In this document: positions 1 through 6,762 of the stretch, one piece after another
Numbering within the stretch: the stretch's first letter is position 1
Layout of the letters: each line of letters starts with the position of its first letter
Assembly: GCA_024644775.1 (NCBI GenBank)
Contig: JAHEHB010000136.1
Location: 1 to 12,540 of the forward strand
Origin: Deltaproteobacteria bacterium
GTDB lineage: Bacteria; Desulfobacterota; Desulfobacteria; Desulfobacterales; SURF-15
Direction: 5' to 3'
DNA length: 12,540 bases
Position numbers and translations under genes: made by a program
Notes under the pieces: model-generated
The model's input: only the letters and a program-made list of their open reading frames with translations
Told to the model about the DNA's origin: nothing
Database searches by the model: none

Positions 1-610
1 CATCCAATAGCGCCTCAATGGTCTCTTTGCTGGTTCGCAGCGTTTCCTCCGCTCGCCTGTATTCGGTGAGATCGGTAATAACCGTTCGAAGTTGACTTAA
101 ATCTCCCTCGGCATCCTGCACCGCTGTGCTTTCGAGTTGAACATAGAAGGATGTACCGTCATTTTTCACAAGCTGCAGGTCGCAAGTCTGCTTGATTGCT
201 GTTTCAGCAACACGTTGGCGGTGGAAATAAAACCGGTCCTGAAAGTCCGGTGCTATAAAGCGTGAAAATGTTTTCTGAATCAAATCGCGCCTATCAACGC
301 CTAACAGATTGGCACAGGTAAAATTCGCCTCCCTCACTAGGCCATTTTTATCCAGGGTAAAATAGCCCACGGGCGCAAAGTCATACAGTTCGGAGTACTT
401 GTCCCGGGCCTCCGTCAACTCTAACTGCGCCATTCGAAGTTCGTCGTTCTGCAGTTCCAGTTCAATTTGGTGAACTTGCAGTTTATGGATCAACCGTTCG
501 ACATCGTCAAGCGGAATATCGTTGATGCCTTCCGGGCTTTGGCGAAATAATTGCTCTGCCCGGTTTCGTAGTTTTTTCAACTGATTTGACTTCTCACTCT
601 CATCCTTCAT
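1..610 (-). CDS. PAS-domain sensor protein (N-terminal part, truncated by window edge)
   Basis: An open frame of 203 codons begins at ATG 610-608 and runs off the left edge. An AAGGAT ribosome-binding site lies 6-7 nt upstream. The visible protein starts with a charged helix (about residues 1-25) and a coiled-coil-like stretch containing VHQIELELQNDELR (about 45-60), followed by a PAS domain from about residue 70 (ELYDFAPVGYFTLDKNGLV) to about 185 (TVITDLTEYRRAEETL). A further segment, SKETIEALLD, probably leads into the next PAS or the transmitter. This N-terminal layout is typical of deltaproteobacterial soluble sensor histidine kinases, but no H-box or ATPase region is visible, so kinase activity is inferred. 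There is no signal peptide or membrane segment in this part. A candidate small ORF ends 4 nt upstream of the start, suggesting translational coupling. Confidence 0.85.
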   Translation of the reverse strand, partial: MKDESEKSNQLKKLRNRAEQLFRQSPEGINDIPLDDVERLIHKLQVHQIELELQNDELRMAQLELTEARDKYSELYDFAPVGYFTLDKNGLVREANFTCANLLGVDRRDLIQKTFSRFIAPDFQDRFYFHRQRVAETAIKQTCDLQLVKNDGTSFYVQLESTAVQDAEGDLSQLRTVITDLTEYRRAEETLRTSKETIEALLD

Positions 611-614
611 GGAT

Positions 615-746
615 TTATCCTTTCAGAGAAAGCGCCTGTTTTCCAGCAATTTCTTTAAAGGCAAGGATTATAATAAAAATCAAAAAAGCCCCTATCTCAA
701 CATACAAATTCGTCCTGATAGAGGCTTTATTCGAGTTTAAACTCAT
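615..746 (-). CDS. Candidate 43-residue single-pass membrane peptide
   Basis: On the minus strand an ATG at 746-744 follows GGAGG with 4 nt spacing and opens a 43-codon frame ending in TAA at 617-615, 4 nt before the PAS-protein start. The peptide has a polar N-terminus (MSLNSNKASIRTNLYVEIG), one strongly hydrophobic segment (GAFLIFIIILAF, about residues 19-30) and a basic C-terminus (KEIAGKQALSLKG). The last codons (AAAGGA) supply the ribosome-binding site of the PAS gene, as in translationally coupled genes. I do not recognise a family. The caveat is that the ORF lies over a 12-bp hairpin with a U-rich tail. The U run could be only a consequence of hydrophobic codons, or the ORF could be a by-product of a terminator. 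The two readings are not exclusive, since a leader peptide over an attenuator is also possible. Confidence 0.42.
   Translation of the reverse strand: MSLNSNKASIRTNLYVEIGAFLIFIIILAFKEIAGKQALSLKG
682..728 (-). terminator. Hairpin with U-rich tail (terminator or attenuator, minus strand)
   Basis: Read on the minus strand, AAAGCCUCUAUC (728-717) pairs with GAUAGGGGCUUU (696-685) over 12 uninterrupted pairs including one G-U. The loop is 20 nt, and the stem is followed at once by UUUUUU and a U-rich stretch. It lies about 130 nt past the ppdK stop and ahead of the PAS gene, so it could end ppdK transcription. The long loop and the overlapping candidate small ORF argue for caution. Confidence 0.5.
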
Positions 747-749
747 ATC

Positions 750-768
750 CCCTCCACAAATGAGAGGG
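750..768 (-). promoter_or_regulatory. Short hairpin that could hide the small ORF's ribosome-binding site
   Basis: On the minus strand CCCUC (768-764) can pair with GAGGG (754-750), which overlaps the GGAGGGG ribosome-binding site of the 43-codon ORF. The alternative pairing CUCAU (764-760) with AUGAG (746-742) would cover the start codon. A perfect 12-bp palindrome, GAGTTTAAACTC, lies at 733-744. These are short pairings in AT-rich DNA, so the regulatory reading is tentative. Confidence 0.25.
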
Positions 769-855
769 TTAAATGTCGAGAAACGATTTTGAATTTAGTA
801 TATCATAATATGAATAAATCCATAAAAATAAATAGAGTTTTATCAAATTCCCTAT

Positions 856-3591
856 TTACTCTATCTTTCTTTTACGCAACGCTGCATGGGCAGCAGCCAG
901 GCGCGCAATCGGGACTCGCAGAGGTGAACAGGAAACATAGGTAAGCCCAAGATCGTGAAACTGCATGATAGACTCCGGATCACCCCCATGCTCGCCACAA
1001 ATCCCGCATTCAAGATCCGGATTCACCGAGCGGCCTTTTTTAACAGCAATATCCATTAGCCACCCCACACCATCATGGTCTAGGTTTGCAAATGGATTTT
1101 CATCAAGAATTCCCGTTCTCAAATATCGGATCAGAAACCCCGCTTCGGCGTCATCTCTAGAAATCCCGAAAGTCGTCTGGGTAAGATCGTTGGTTCCAAA
1201 TGAGAAGAAGGAGGCAAATTCAGCAAGTTGATCGGCAGTGAGTGCCGCCCTGGGTACTTCGATCATGGTACCAAATTTATAATTAATCACAACATTCTCT
1301 TTCTTCATCACCTTTTTTGCTTCGTCTTCCAACAGTTTTCGCTCCGCCTTTAATTCGTTTACATGGCTTGTCAATGGAATCATGATTTCAGGATGTACCG
1401 ATACCCCTTCTTTGGTTGCGGTGGAGGCGGCTTCAAATATGGCGCGTATCTGCATGAGCGTCAGTTCCGGAATGAGAAGGCCGAGACGCACACCGCGGGT
1501 TCCAAGCATCGGGTTTGACTCATGGAGGCTCTCAACCCTTTTGAGCATCTGCTCTTTTTCACTAAATTCGTGCAATAGTTTATCCATTTCTTCTAGTGTG
1601 CCGGTTTCTTTTAGACGAATTTTCAAATCCGTCAAACTGTTCAATAAATCGATATGGTTGGGGAGAAACTCATGAAGCGGCGGGTCGATTAAGCGTATGA
1701 TGACCGGTAGCCCATCCATGGCCCTGAAAATACCGGTAAAATCTTCCTTTTGAAATGGTAGCAACGAATCAAGAGCCTTTTGACGCTCGATCGGCAAATC
1801 GGTCATAATCATCCTGTGAAGATACGGCAACCGATCGGTCTCAAAAAACATGTGTTCGGTACGGCAAAGACCAATTCCTTCTGCGCCGTATTCTCGGGCG
1901 CGGGATGCATCCTCCGGATAATCGGCATTTGCCCACACACCGAGTCGTCGAATCTCATCCGCCCAAGTCAGTAGTTTAATTAACCAGGAATCTTTGATAT
2001 CGGGTACGATGGTTTTTAATTTGCCTTTGTAAACATCGCCACCGGCACCGTCGATGGAGATCCAGTCTCCTTCTTTAATGGCAACACCGTTTACGATCAT
2101 CTGTCGGTTATTGATGTCAATATCCAGTGCTGCGACCCCTACGACAGCGGGTTTACCGAACTGGCGGGCGACCAGTGCGGCGTGACTCGTCCTGCCTCCA
2201 CGGCTGGTCAGAATACCTTGCGCCGCCAGCATTCCGTGCACATCATCCGGTTTGGTTTCCGGCCGGACCATAATGACGTCTTTGTCCTCTTTCTTTGCCC
2301 ATGCTTCTGCAAGGTCGGCGTCAAATGCCACCACACCAACGGCTGCGCCCGGTGAGACATTCAGTCCTTTCGCCAGCAAATGGCCTGCTGCCACTGCATC
2401 TTTTTTTGCTTGTGAATCAAATTGGGGATGCAAAAAGAAATCCACCTGATCGGGTGTAATACTTTGAACCGCCTCTTCTTTTGTAATCAATCCCTCTTCG
2501 GCCGTCTCCACAGCGATTCGCACCGCAGATTGGGCGGTTCGCTTACCGTCGCGTGTTTGCAGCATCCAAAGTTTTCCTTTTTCAATCGTAAACTCCATAT
2601 CCTGCATGTCGCGATAGTGTATTTCAAGTTGATGTGCAATATTCTCAAATTGGTTATAGTTTTCCGGCATCTCATCCTTTAGTTGCGAGATGTCCTTGGT
2701 TATTCTGATACCGGCAACCACGTCTTCACCTTGTGCATTTATCAAATAATCGCCTTCAATTCGCTTCTCTCCGGTTGAACTATTCCGCGTCATGGCGACG
2801 CCGGTTGCGCTGTTATTTCCCATATTACCAAAAACCATGGTCTGGATGTTCACCGCTGTGCCAAGATCTTGGGAAATACCGGCAGCCTTGCGATAGTCAA
2901 TCGCCCGTTTTCCATTCCAGCTCTTGAATACGGCTTCTGCGGCAAGCCGGAGCTGCCGATAGGGATCGGTTGGAAAATGATGATGGGTGTAGCCCCTGAA
3001 AATTGCTTTAAATTCCTGTGCGATTGCCTGCCAGGCGTCGGCAGGTAACTCAGCATCCGTTTTCACACCGACGTCAATGCGTGCCTCCGTGATTTTTTCC
3101 TCAAACACGTCATCCGGCACAGCCATCACGACGCTTCCGAACATCTGAATAAGTCGGCGGTAAGCATCGTATACAAAGCGTGCGTCACCTGTCTGTTCTA
3201 TCATCCCTTTAGCAGTTTCATCGTTTAAGCCGATATTAAGTACGGTATCCATCATACCCGGCATGGAAAATTTCGCACCGGACCGGCAGGAGAACAGCAA
3301 CGGATTTTTTGGATCACCGAATTTTTTACCGATCGCAGCTTCCACAGCTTTTATCGCATCCAGCATCTCTTCCCACATCCCTTCCGGAAACGCACCACCG
3401 GACACAAGGTATGCATTACAGGCCTCGGTCGTTAAGGTGAATCCGGGAGGTACCGGTATTTTCATACGCGTCATTTCTGCCAGATTGGCGCCTTTACCCC
3501 CGAGAAGGCCGCGGACATCTTCCCAATTACCCCCGATGTATGTCTCTGCCTGATTGATATCACTGAAAAGATAAACCCATTTTTTAGACAT
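856..3591 (-). CDS. ppdK: Pyruvate, phosphate dikinase (PPDK)
   Basis: This enzyme interconverts pyruvate, ATP and Pi with PEP, AMP and PPi in the cytoplasm, and can serve gluconeogenesis or PPi-linked glycolysis. The 911-residue product has the full domain order. The N-terminal ATP-grasp opens with LLGGKGANLAEMT. The swivelling phosphohistidine domain contains GGRTSHAALVARQFGKPAVVG with catalytic His470. The C-terminal PEP/pyruvate TIM barrel has GIGLCRTEHMFF, FGTNDLTQTTFG and ECGICGEHGGDP with catalytic Cys865. Its length matches the family, and no key residue is missing. An upstream in-frame ATG exists at 3600, but AAGGAG abuts it directly. The ATG at 3591 has AAGGAG at 9 nt spacing, so I place the start there. 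It is transcribed alone, with a near-consensus sigma-54 promoter about 50 nt upstream of the leader, and is divergent from the stress protein gene. Identification is firm. Confidence 0.97.
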   Translation of the reverse strand: MSKKWVYLFSDINQAETYIGGNWEDVRGLLGGKGANLAEMTRMKIPVPPGFTLTTEACNAYLVSGGAFPEGMWEEMLDAIKAVEAAIGKKFGDPKNPLLFSCRSGAKFSMPGMMDTVLNIGLNDETAKGMIEQTGDARFVYDAYRRLIQMFGSVVMAVPDDVFEEKITEARIDVGVKTDAELPADAWQAIAQEFKAIFRGYTHHHFPTDPYRQLRLAAEAVFKSWNGKRAIDYRKAAGISQDLGTAVNIQTMVFGNMGNNSATGVAMTRNSSTGEKRIEGDYLINAQGEDVVAGIRITKDISQLKDEMPENYNQFENIAHQLEIHYRDMQDMEFTIEKGKLWMLQTRDGKRTAQSAVRIAVETAEEGLITKEEAVQSITPDQVDFFLHPQFDSQAKKDAVAAGHLLAKGLNVSPGAAVGVVAFDADLAEAWAKKEDKDVIMVRPETKPDDVHGMLAAQGILTSRGGRTSHAALVARQFGKPAVVGVAALDIDINNRQMIVNGVAIKEGDWISIDGAGGDVYKGKLKTIVPDIKDSWLIKLLTWADEIRRLGVWANADYPEDASRAREYGAEGIGLCRTEHMFFETDRLPYLHRMIMTDLPIERQKALDSLLPFQKEDFTGIFRAMDGLPVIIRLIDPPLHEFLPNHIDLLNSLTDLKIRLKETGTLEEMDKLLHEFSEKEQMLKRVESLHESNPMLGTRGVRLGLLIPELTLMQIRAIFEAASTATKEGVSVHPEIMIPLTSHVNELKAERKLLEDEAKKVMKKENVVINYKFGTMIEVPRAALTADQLAEFASFFSFGTNDLTQTTFGISRDDAEAGFLIRYLRTGILDENPFANLDHDGVGWLMDIAVKKGRSVNPDLECGICGEHGGDPESIMQFHDLGLTYVSCSPLRVPIARLAAAHAALRKRKIE

Positions 3592-3653
3592 CCGAATCAT
3601 CTCCTTATTATGACTAACAAGTGATAATACTTACAATCTATCAATCAATAAAG

Positions 3654-3669
3654 AGCAACCTTTGTGCCA
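3654..3669 (-). promoter_or_regulatory. Sigma-54 promoter (-24/-12) for ppdK
   Basis: The minus strand reads TGGCACA-AAGG-TTGCT, which differs from the consensus TGGCACG-N4-TTGCW at one position. The invariant GG and GC are separated by exactly 10 bp. The predicted start of transcription is near 3643, giving a leader of about 50 nt before the ppdK ATG at 3591. Confidence 0.8.
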
Positions 3670-3673
3670 AAAA

Positions 3674-3690
3674 TATGATTTCAAATCATA
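3674..3690. promoter_or_regulatory. 17-bp perfect palindrome upstream of the ppdK promoter
   Basis: TATGATTT-C-AAATCATA is a perfect 8+1+8 palindrome whose edge is 4 bp from the -24 element of the ppdK sigma-54 promoter, about -31 to -47 from the predicted start. A dimeric repressor or a co-regulator site is plausible. The protein is unknown, and chance in AT-rich DNA cannot be excluded. Confidence 0.4.
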
Positions 3691-3892
3691 ATTTTTCCCC
3701 GTCATTATGAGGGTTACAAATTAGCAGATTATGGGGATTTATCTTGTGGACAAATATCACGTTAAGACATGATAAGTACTTGAACAGACAAAGTAATCGA
3801 TTCCAGTAGCCTCCGCATTTTTTCTTAATGTCTACAAATTTTCTTTTTTTTGAGTTATTCTTTGTTCTTAGTGATCTCGTGAATACCGTTTT

Positions 3893-3934
3893 GATTTAGA
3901 AATTTTGCGAAAAAAAAATCGAGATTTCTCTAAA
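3893..3934 (+). promoter_or_regulatory. Tandem enhancer-like element pair, 22-bp spacing (usp side)
   Basis: GATTTAGAAATTTTGCGAAA at 3893-3912 matches 18 of 20 bases of the 6661-6680 element upstream of hdrA. A weaker copy at 3915-3934 matches 14 of 20 and starts exactly 22 bp later. The centres fall near -138 and -116 of the predicted usp start, typical of NtrC-family upstream activating sites. The pair may also act on ppdK at about 250-280 bp, because such enhancers tolerate distance and orientation. Confidence 0.5.
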
Positions 3935-4014
3935 ATTGCATCGTCAAAAAATCCGGAATAAGTAACTAAGCGTTAACTATCTAAAATAATTATATGTATG
4001 GTATCATAAGTTCA

Positions 4015-4030
4015 TGGTACACATCATGCA
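4015..4030 (+). promoter_or_regulatory. Sigma-54 promoter (-24/-12) for usp
   Basis: TGGTACA-CATC-ATGCA matches 9 of 12 consensus positions, and the GG and GC are separated by exactly 10 bp. Transcription would start near 4041, leaving a leader of about 70 nt. That leader excludes the in-frame ATG at 3994 and supports the start at 4111. Confidence 0.62.
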
Positions 4031-4110
4031 TAAGCAAAAAAAGGGGAAGGACAACGCCGTTTAAATCCTTAACCGACCCGTTTAAGGGTCTAACGATAAA
4101 GGAGGCTCAT

Positions 4111-4572
4111 ATGTATCGAACCATATTGGTACCATTGGATGGTTCTAGGCGGGCGGAGATGATTTTACCTCATGTGAGGGACATTGCTTCGCATTATAAA
4201 TCCAAAGTTATCTTCCTTACGGTTGAAGAAGAACCGGTAACGCTGGGATGGGATGAAGTCGTCGACATGGAGAAATATCATGCTGAATTCGACGAAAGTA
4301 GAAAACGGACCGAGTCTTATTTAGCTGAACAAAGAGAGGAATTCCGGAAAGAGGGGATCGAAACGCACATGAAAGTTGCATATGGCCCTGTCGTTAAGGC
4401 TATTTTGAGCGCTGCCGATGAATTCGATTCGGATCTTATTGCGCTGGCAAGTCATGGCTTGAGTGCTTTGCCGCGCATGTCCTACGGGAGCGTTGCAGCC
4501 GGCCTGTTGCAACATATAAATCGGCCGCTGTTCATTATTCGCTCTGAAAATAGCAACGATAAAAAAGATTGA
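4111..4572 (+). CDS. Universal stress protein, UspA family
   Basis: This 153-residue protein is a single Usp domain, a cytoplasmic alpha/beta fold that usually dimerises and in one subclass binds ATP. It opens with MYRTILVPLDGSRRAEMILP, the usual first strand and loop, and ends with ASHGLSALPRMSYGSVAAGLLQHINRPLFIIR. The latter corresponds to the ATP-loop G-x2-G-x9-G-S of ATP-binding members, but the second glycine is Ala here (G-L-S-A), so nucleotide binding is uncertain. The start at 4111 has AAAGGAGG 5 nt upstream. An in-frame ATG at 3994 lacks such a site and would add a non-homologous extension upstream of the predicted transcription start. The gene is divergent from ppdK, convergent with the APH/P-loop kinase gene, and preceded by a sigma-54-type promoter and enhancer-like repeats. 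The family call is firm and the role in stress survival is inferred. Confidence 0.93.
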   Translation: MYRTILVPLDGSRRAEMILPHVRDIASHYKSKVIFLTVEEEPVTLGWDEVVDMEKYHAEFDESRKRTESYLAEQREEFRKEGIETHMKVAYGPVVKAILSAADEFDSDLIALASHGLSALPRMSYGSVAAGLLQHINRPLFIIRSENSNDKKD

Positions 4573-4600
4573 GAACGCGGTTCAAACGACTGCTATCGAA

Positions 4601-4715
4601 TCAGACCTAAATTGCCGATCCTACTTCGCCGCAGAGCGGGATTTCGCTATGCTCATCTGCGGCAACCCTCCAGAGGCGGATCTGCGACCTCGACAATCGC
4701 TCAACTTAGGTCAGA
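4601..4715. repeat. ~115-bp nested inverted repeat between convergent genes (MITE- or REP-like candidate)
   Basis: The outer arms TCAGACCTAAATTG (4601-4614) and CAACTTAGGTCAGA (4702-4715) are inverted copies matching at 12 of 14 bases. Inside, GCCGCAGA (4628-4635) and TCTGCGGC (4656-4663) form a perfect 8-bp stem with a 20-nt loop. GATCC (4618-4622) and GGATC (4678-4682) form a further weak pair. There is no U-run on either side, so it is not a standard terminator. The segment is visibly more GC-rich than the flanking intergenic DNA. The right outer arm encodes the last residues and stop of the kinase gene. No clear target-site duplication is visible. Confidence 0.5.
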
Positions 4716-6338
4716 ATAGAATGGAATGCCTTTGATTTTTTGAAGTGTTTCAGCTGTTTGCTGGAAAATCGATACATATTCGTGGGATAGAATTTGTTTC
4801 ATACTTTCATTGAGCGCTACTTCGGTACTAACACGGATATGCAACTCATCCCGAAGGCCGGTTAAAGATTCAAAATTCGCACTAAGCTTTTTTAAGTGGT
4901 GTAACCGTGCGTCGGATATCGTAGCTAGTGAATTCCGTTTCGTAAGACGTTTCTTCAATGTAGAAGAGGAAGCAACACATTCGATAAAAATGATATTTGC
5001 ATCCATATCTCTTGCCAGGCGTATGGCTTCATCGCGTTGATGGTGACTCCCATAGGTTGCCTCTAATATGACCGAACAACTTTTTTCGATCTCTTCCTGT
5101 GCGAGCATCAGAAGTTTACCGTATACGAGAGACGTCGCCCCTTTTGAATAGATTCCTTTTCCATATGGCAAATCATTCGACTCAAACGGTTGGATACCGA
5201 ATAATTCCTTACGGACAACATCGGAAGACAATGCGTTCACATTGATAATCTTAGATAGAGCGGTGGCAATGGTACTTTTTCCCGAAGCCGGCAGACCACA
5301 AACGACCCATATAGTGGGTCGGCTAAACCGGACAGCGTAGCCAAAGGCAAGATTCATGTAACGATGAGTATCCCTGAGAAGTCTCGCTTTTTCATTCGCT
5401 GCAAGATTTTTCTCCTGAAGGCGAAAACAATTGACCTTGGCTCTGACATAGGCCCGATAACATTTATAAAAATCAAGAAGGATGAACATTTCCGGGTCTT
5501 TTGCATATTCAAGATACTTTTCAACGATGTTCTGTGCGGCCTGAGGGTATCCCTCAAAATCGAGATCCATAGCCAAAAAGGCAAGATCCGAGGTGATGTC
5601 TGCATATCTGAAACGGTTGTTAAATTCGATGCAATCGATGATCTGAACGCCGTTTGTAAAATAAATATGTCCTGTTCTCAAATCACCATGGCAATCACGC
5701 ATCTTTTTATCTTCTATACGACGCTGAAAGAGCGCCTTCCGCCGCAGCAAAAAGGATCGAGTGGCAGCTCGAATAATTTGAAACATGGACTTATCAAGTA
5801 TTTCCTCTACAAATGGTTCTGTCTGTTCAAAATTCTCTTGGCAATTGGCCCAAACGGTTTCCCATGAGCCAACGGTGTCGATTCTCCCGCCTGTTAAAGT
5901 CTGATTATAAAATTCGGCAAGGGTGCGGGCCAGTTCATCTATAGACTTACAGTCGAGTTTTTTGTCTCGCAGCAATCGCAACATCGAACGATCTTCGGGA
6001 AGTTGGCGCATTTTCACTGCGTATTCAATGGGAGTACCCGGTCCTGACAAGTAATACCGGCCGTCTTTGAATGTTATCGCCACAACACCAATGTATACAT
6101 TCGGAGAAAGGCGGCGATTCAAGATCAATTCCTGTTTGCAAAAATGCCGTCGCTTTTCGAGTGTGGTAAAGTCAAGAAACCCAAGATTGACTGCCTTTTT
6201 TATCTTGTATGCAAACGGTCCCGTTAAGAACACCTTGGAGATATGTGTATCACGCGATTCAATGACTGTAACGGAATGAGGATAGAAATCAGGCCGTGTC
6301 ATGGCCTTAAATATTTCAGACTGTCGTTGTATTTCCAT
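4701..6338 (-). CDS. Two-domain APH-like kinase / P-loop ATPase (COG2187-COG0645 type)
   Basis: The 545-residue product joins two phosphotransferase folds. Residues 1-320 form an aminoglycoside-phosphotransferase-like domain, with VFLTGPFAYKIKKAVNLGFL near the N-terminus and the catalytic loop CHGDLRTGH (His217, Asp219), followed by IIDCIEFNNRFRYADITSDLAF. Residues 340-510 form a gluconate-kinase-like P-loop domain with Walker A GLPASGKST (Lys354). The substrate is not known for this family, and antibiotic resistance should not be assumed from the fold. The start at 6338 has only a weak GAAAG site, but the first residues (EIFKAMTRPDFYPHSV) resemble the usual family N-terminus, so I keep it over Met13. 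It converges with usp and is divergent from hdrA. A sigma-54-type promoter lies about 135 nt upstream. Rv2004c of Mycobacterium tuberculosis has the same architecture and lies beside a Usp gene in the DosR regulon (from memory). Confidence 0.88.
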   Translation of the reverse strand: MEIQRQSEIFKAMTRPDFYPHSVTVIESRDTHISKVFLTGPFAYKIKKAVNLGFLDFTTLEKRRHFCKQELILNRRLSPNVYIGVVAITFKDGRYYLSGPGTPIEYAVKMRQLPEDRSMLRLLRDKKLDCKSIDELARTLAEFYNQTLTGGRIDTVGSWETVWANCQENFEQTEPFVEEILDKSMFQIIRAATRSFLLRRKALFQRRIEDKKMRDCHGDLRTGHIYFTNGVQIIDCIEFNNRFRYADITSDLAFLAMDLDFEGYPQAAQNIVEKYLEYAKDPEMFILLDFYKCYRAYVRAKVNCFRLQEKNLAANEKARLLRDTHRYMNLAFGYAVRFSRPTIWVVCGLPASGKSTIATALSKIINVNALSSDVVRKELFGIQPFESNDLPYGKGIYSKGATSLVYGKLLMLAQEEIEKSCSVILEATYGSHHQRDEAIRLARDMDANIIFIECVASSSTLKKRLTKRNSLATISDARLHHLKKLSANFESLTGLRDELHIRVSTEVALNESMKQILSHEYVSIFQQTAETLQKIKGIPFYSDLS

Positions 6339-6483
6339 GTTACTTTCGATTTAATCGCGATTGAGCCAAGTTCAACCGCGGTGGTTTCACTTCAACAACA
6401 CATCTTCGCTTCTTGCGGAGAAATTACGATCTATGACCTTAAACTCTTATCGTCTGGTGACTTGTTGTCTCTATAATTCGTTC

Positions 6484-6499
6484 TGCAATACATATACCA
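6484..6499 (-). promoter_or_regulatory. Sigma-54 promoter (-24/-12) for the APH/P-loop kinase gene
   Basis: The minus strand reads TGGTATA-TGTA-TTGCA, with a perfect -12 half and 10 bp between GG and GC (9 of 12 consensus positions). The predicted start is near 6473, giving an unusually long leader of about 135 nt before the ATG at 6338. Confidence 0.62.
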
Positions 6500-6638
6500 G
6501 GGGTAATTATTCGTTTATCGTTACGTTCCGAAATGGTATCTATCTCATAATATCTATAGTAATTTCTTTTAATCACATATTCGTTTTCTATTCTCATAGA
6601 ACGATCTATGCTTCTTAAATTTATATGTAATGCTTCTG

Positions 6639-6680
6639 AATTTAGAAATTCTTCGAAAATAATTTAGAAATTTTTCGAAA
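6639..6680 (+). promoter_or_regulatory. Tandem enhancer-like element pair, 22-bp spacing (hdrA side)
   Basis: AATTTAGAAATTCTTCGAAA (6639-6658) and AATTTAGAAATTTTTCGAAA (6661-6680) differ at one base and start 22 bp apart, two turns of the helix. Each contains an internal palindrome (AATTT-AG-AAATT) followed by TTCGAA. The centres lie near -140 and -118 of the predicted hdrA start, the usual place for NtrC-family activator sites. The pair could also serve the divergent kinase promoter at roughly 175-200 bp. Confidence 0.62.
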
Positions 6681-6762
6681 TTCGGCTTTTAAGCAGTACC
6701 GTTCACGAACCCTCATTTCCCTAAGCACCTGAAATTCTTTACTTATTTACCTTTTTATTTGA

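Larger units (their letters stand above)
3592..4110. other. Divergent ppdK/usp intergenic region (519 bp, AT-rich)
   Basis: No coding sequence is supported here. The region holds the ppdK leader and its sigma-54-type promoter (3654-3669, -), a 17-bp perfect palindrome (3674-3690), a tandem pair of enhancer-like elements (3893-3934), a sigma-54-type promoter facing usp (4015-4030) and the usp leader. The leader has two CCGTTTAA copies and a weak CCTTAA/TTAAGG hairpin around 4058-4088. An in-frame ATG at 3994 upstream of usp would lie before the predicted transcription start. Confidence 0.7.

Noticed and set aside
667..672. Perfect TATAAT -10 box on the minus strand for the PAS gene
   Set aside because: The nearest -35-like TTGAGA is 21 bp away, too far for a sigma-70 promoter, and the site lies in the U-rich tail or hydrophobic codons.
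586..792. 68-codon plus-strand frame upstream of ppdK's end
   Set aside because: It has no ribosome-binding site, overlaps the start of the PAS gene and the hairpin on the other strand, and its product shows no recognisable feature.
3994..4110. N-terminal extension of the universal stress protein from the ATG at 3994
   Set aside because: The extension has no Usp homology and no ribosome-binding site, and overlaps the predicted sigma-54 promoter. The ATG at 4111 has AAAGGAGG at 5 nt.
4628..4663. GCCGCAGA/TCTGCGGC hairpin as a bidirectional rho-independent terminator
   Set aside because: The stem is good, but neither strand has a U-run after it, and it is nested in larger inverted arms. I report it as a repeat instead.
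5364..5867. 167-codon open frame on the plus strand
   Set aside because: It lies wholly antisense to the well-supported kinase gene, lacks a recognisable domain and has no ribosome-binding context.
4701..6338. Aminoglycoside resistance gene
   Set aside because: The APH-like fold is shared by many kinases. This family carries a second P-loop kinase domain and is not a known resistance determinant.
6608..6645. ATGCTTCT repeated at 22-bp spacing just before the enhancer pair, as a third element
   Set aside because: Extending the 20-bp alignment one more 22-bp step upstream gives only about 7 of 20 matches, so a third copy is not supported.
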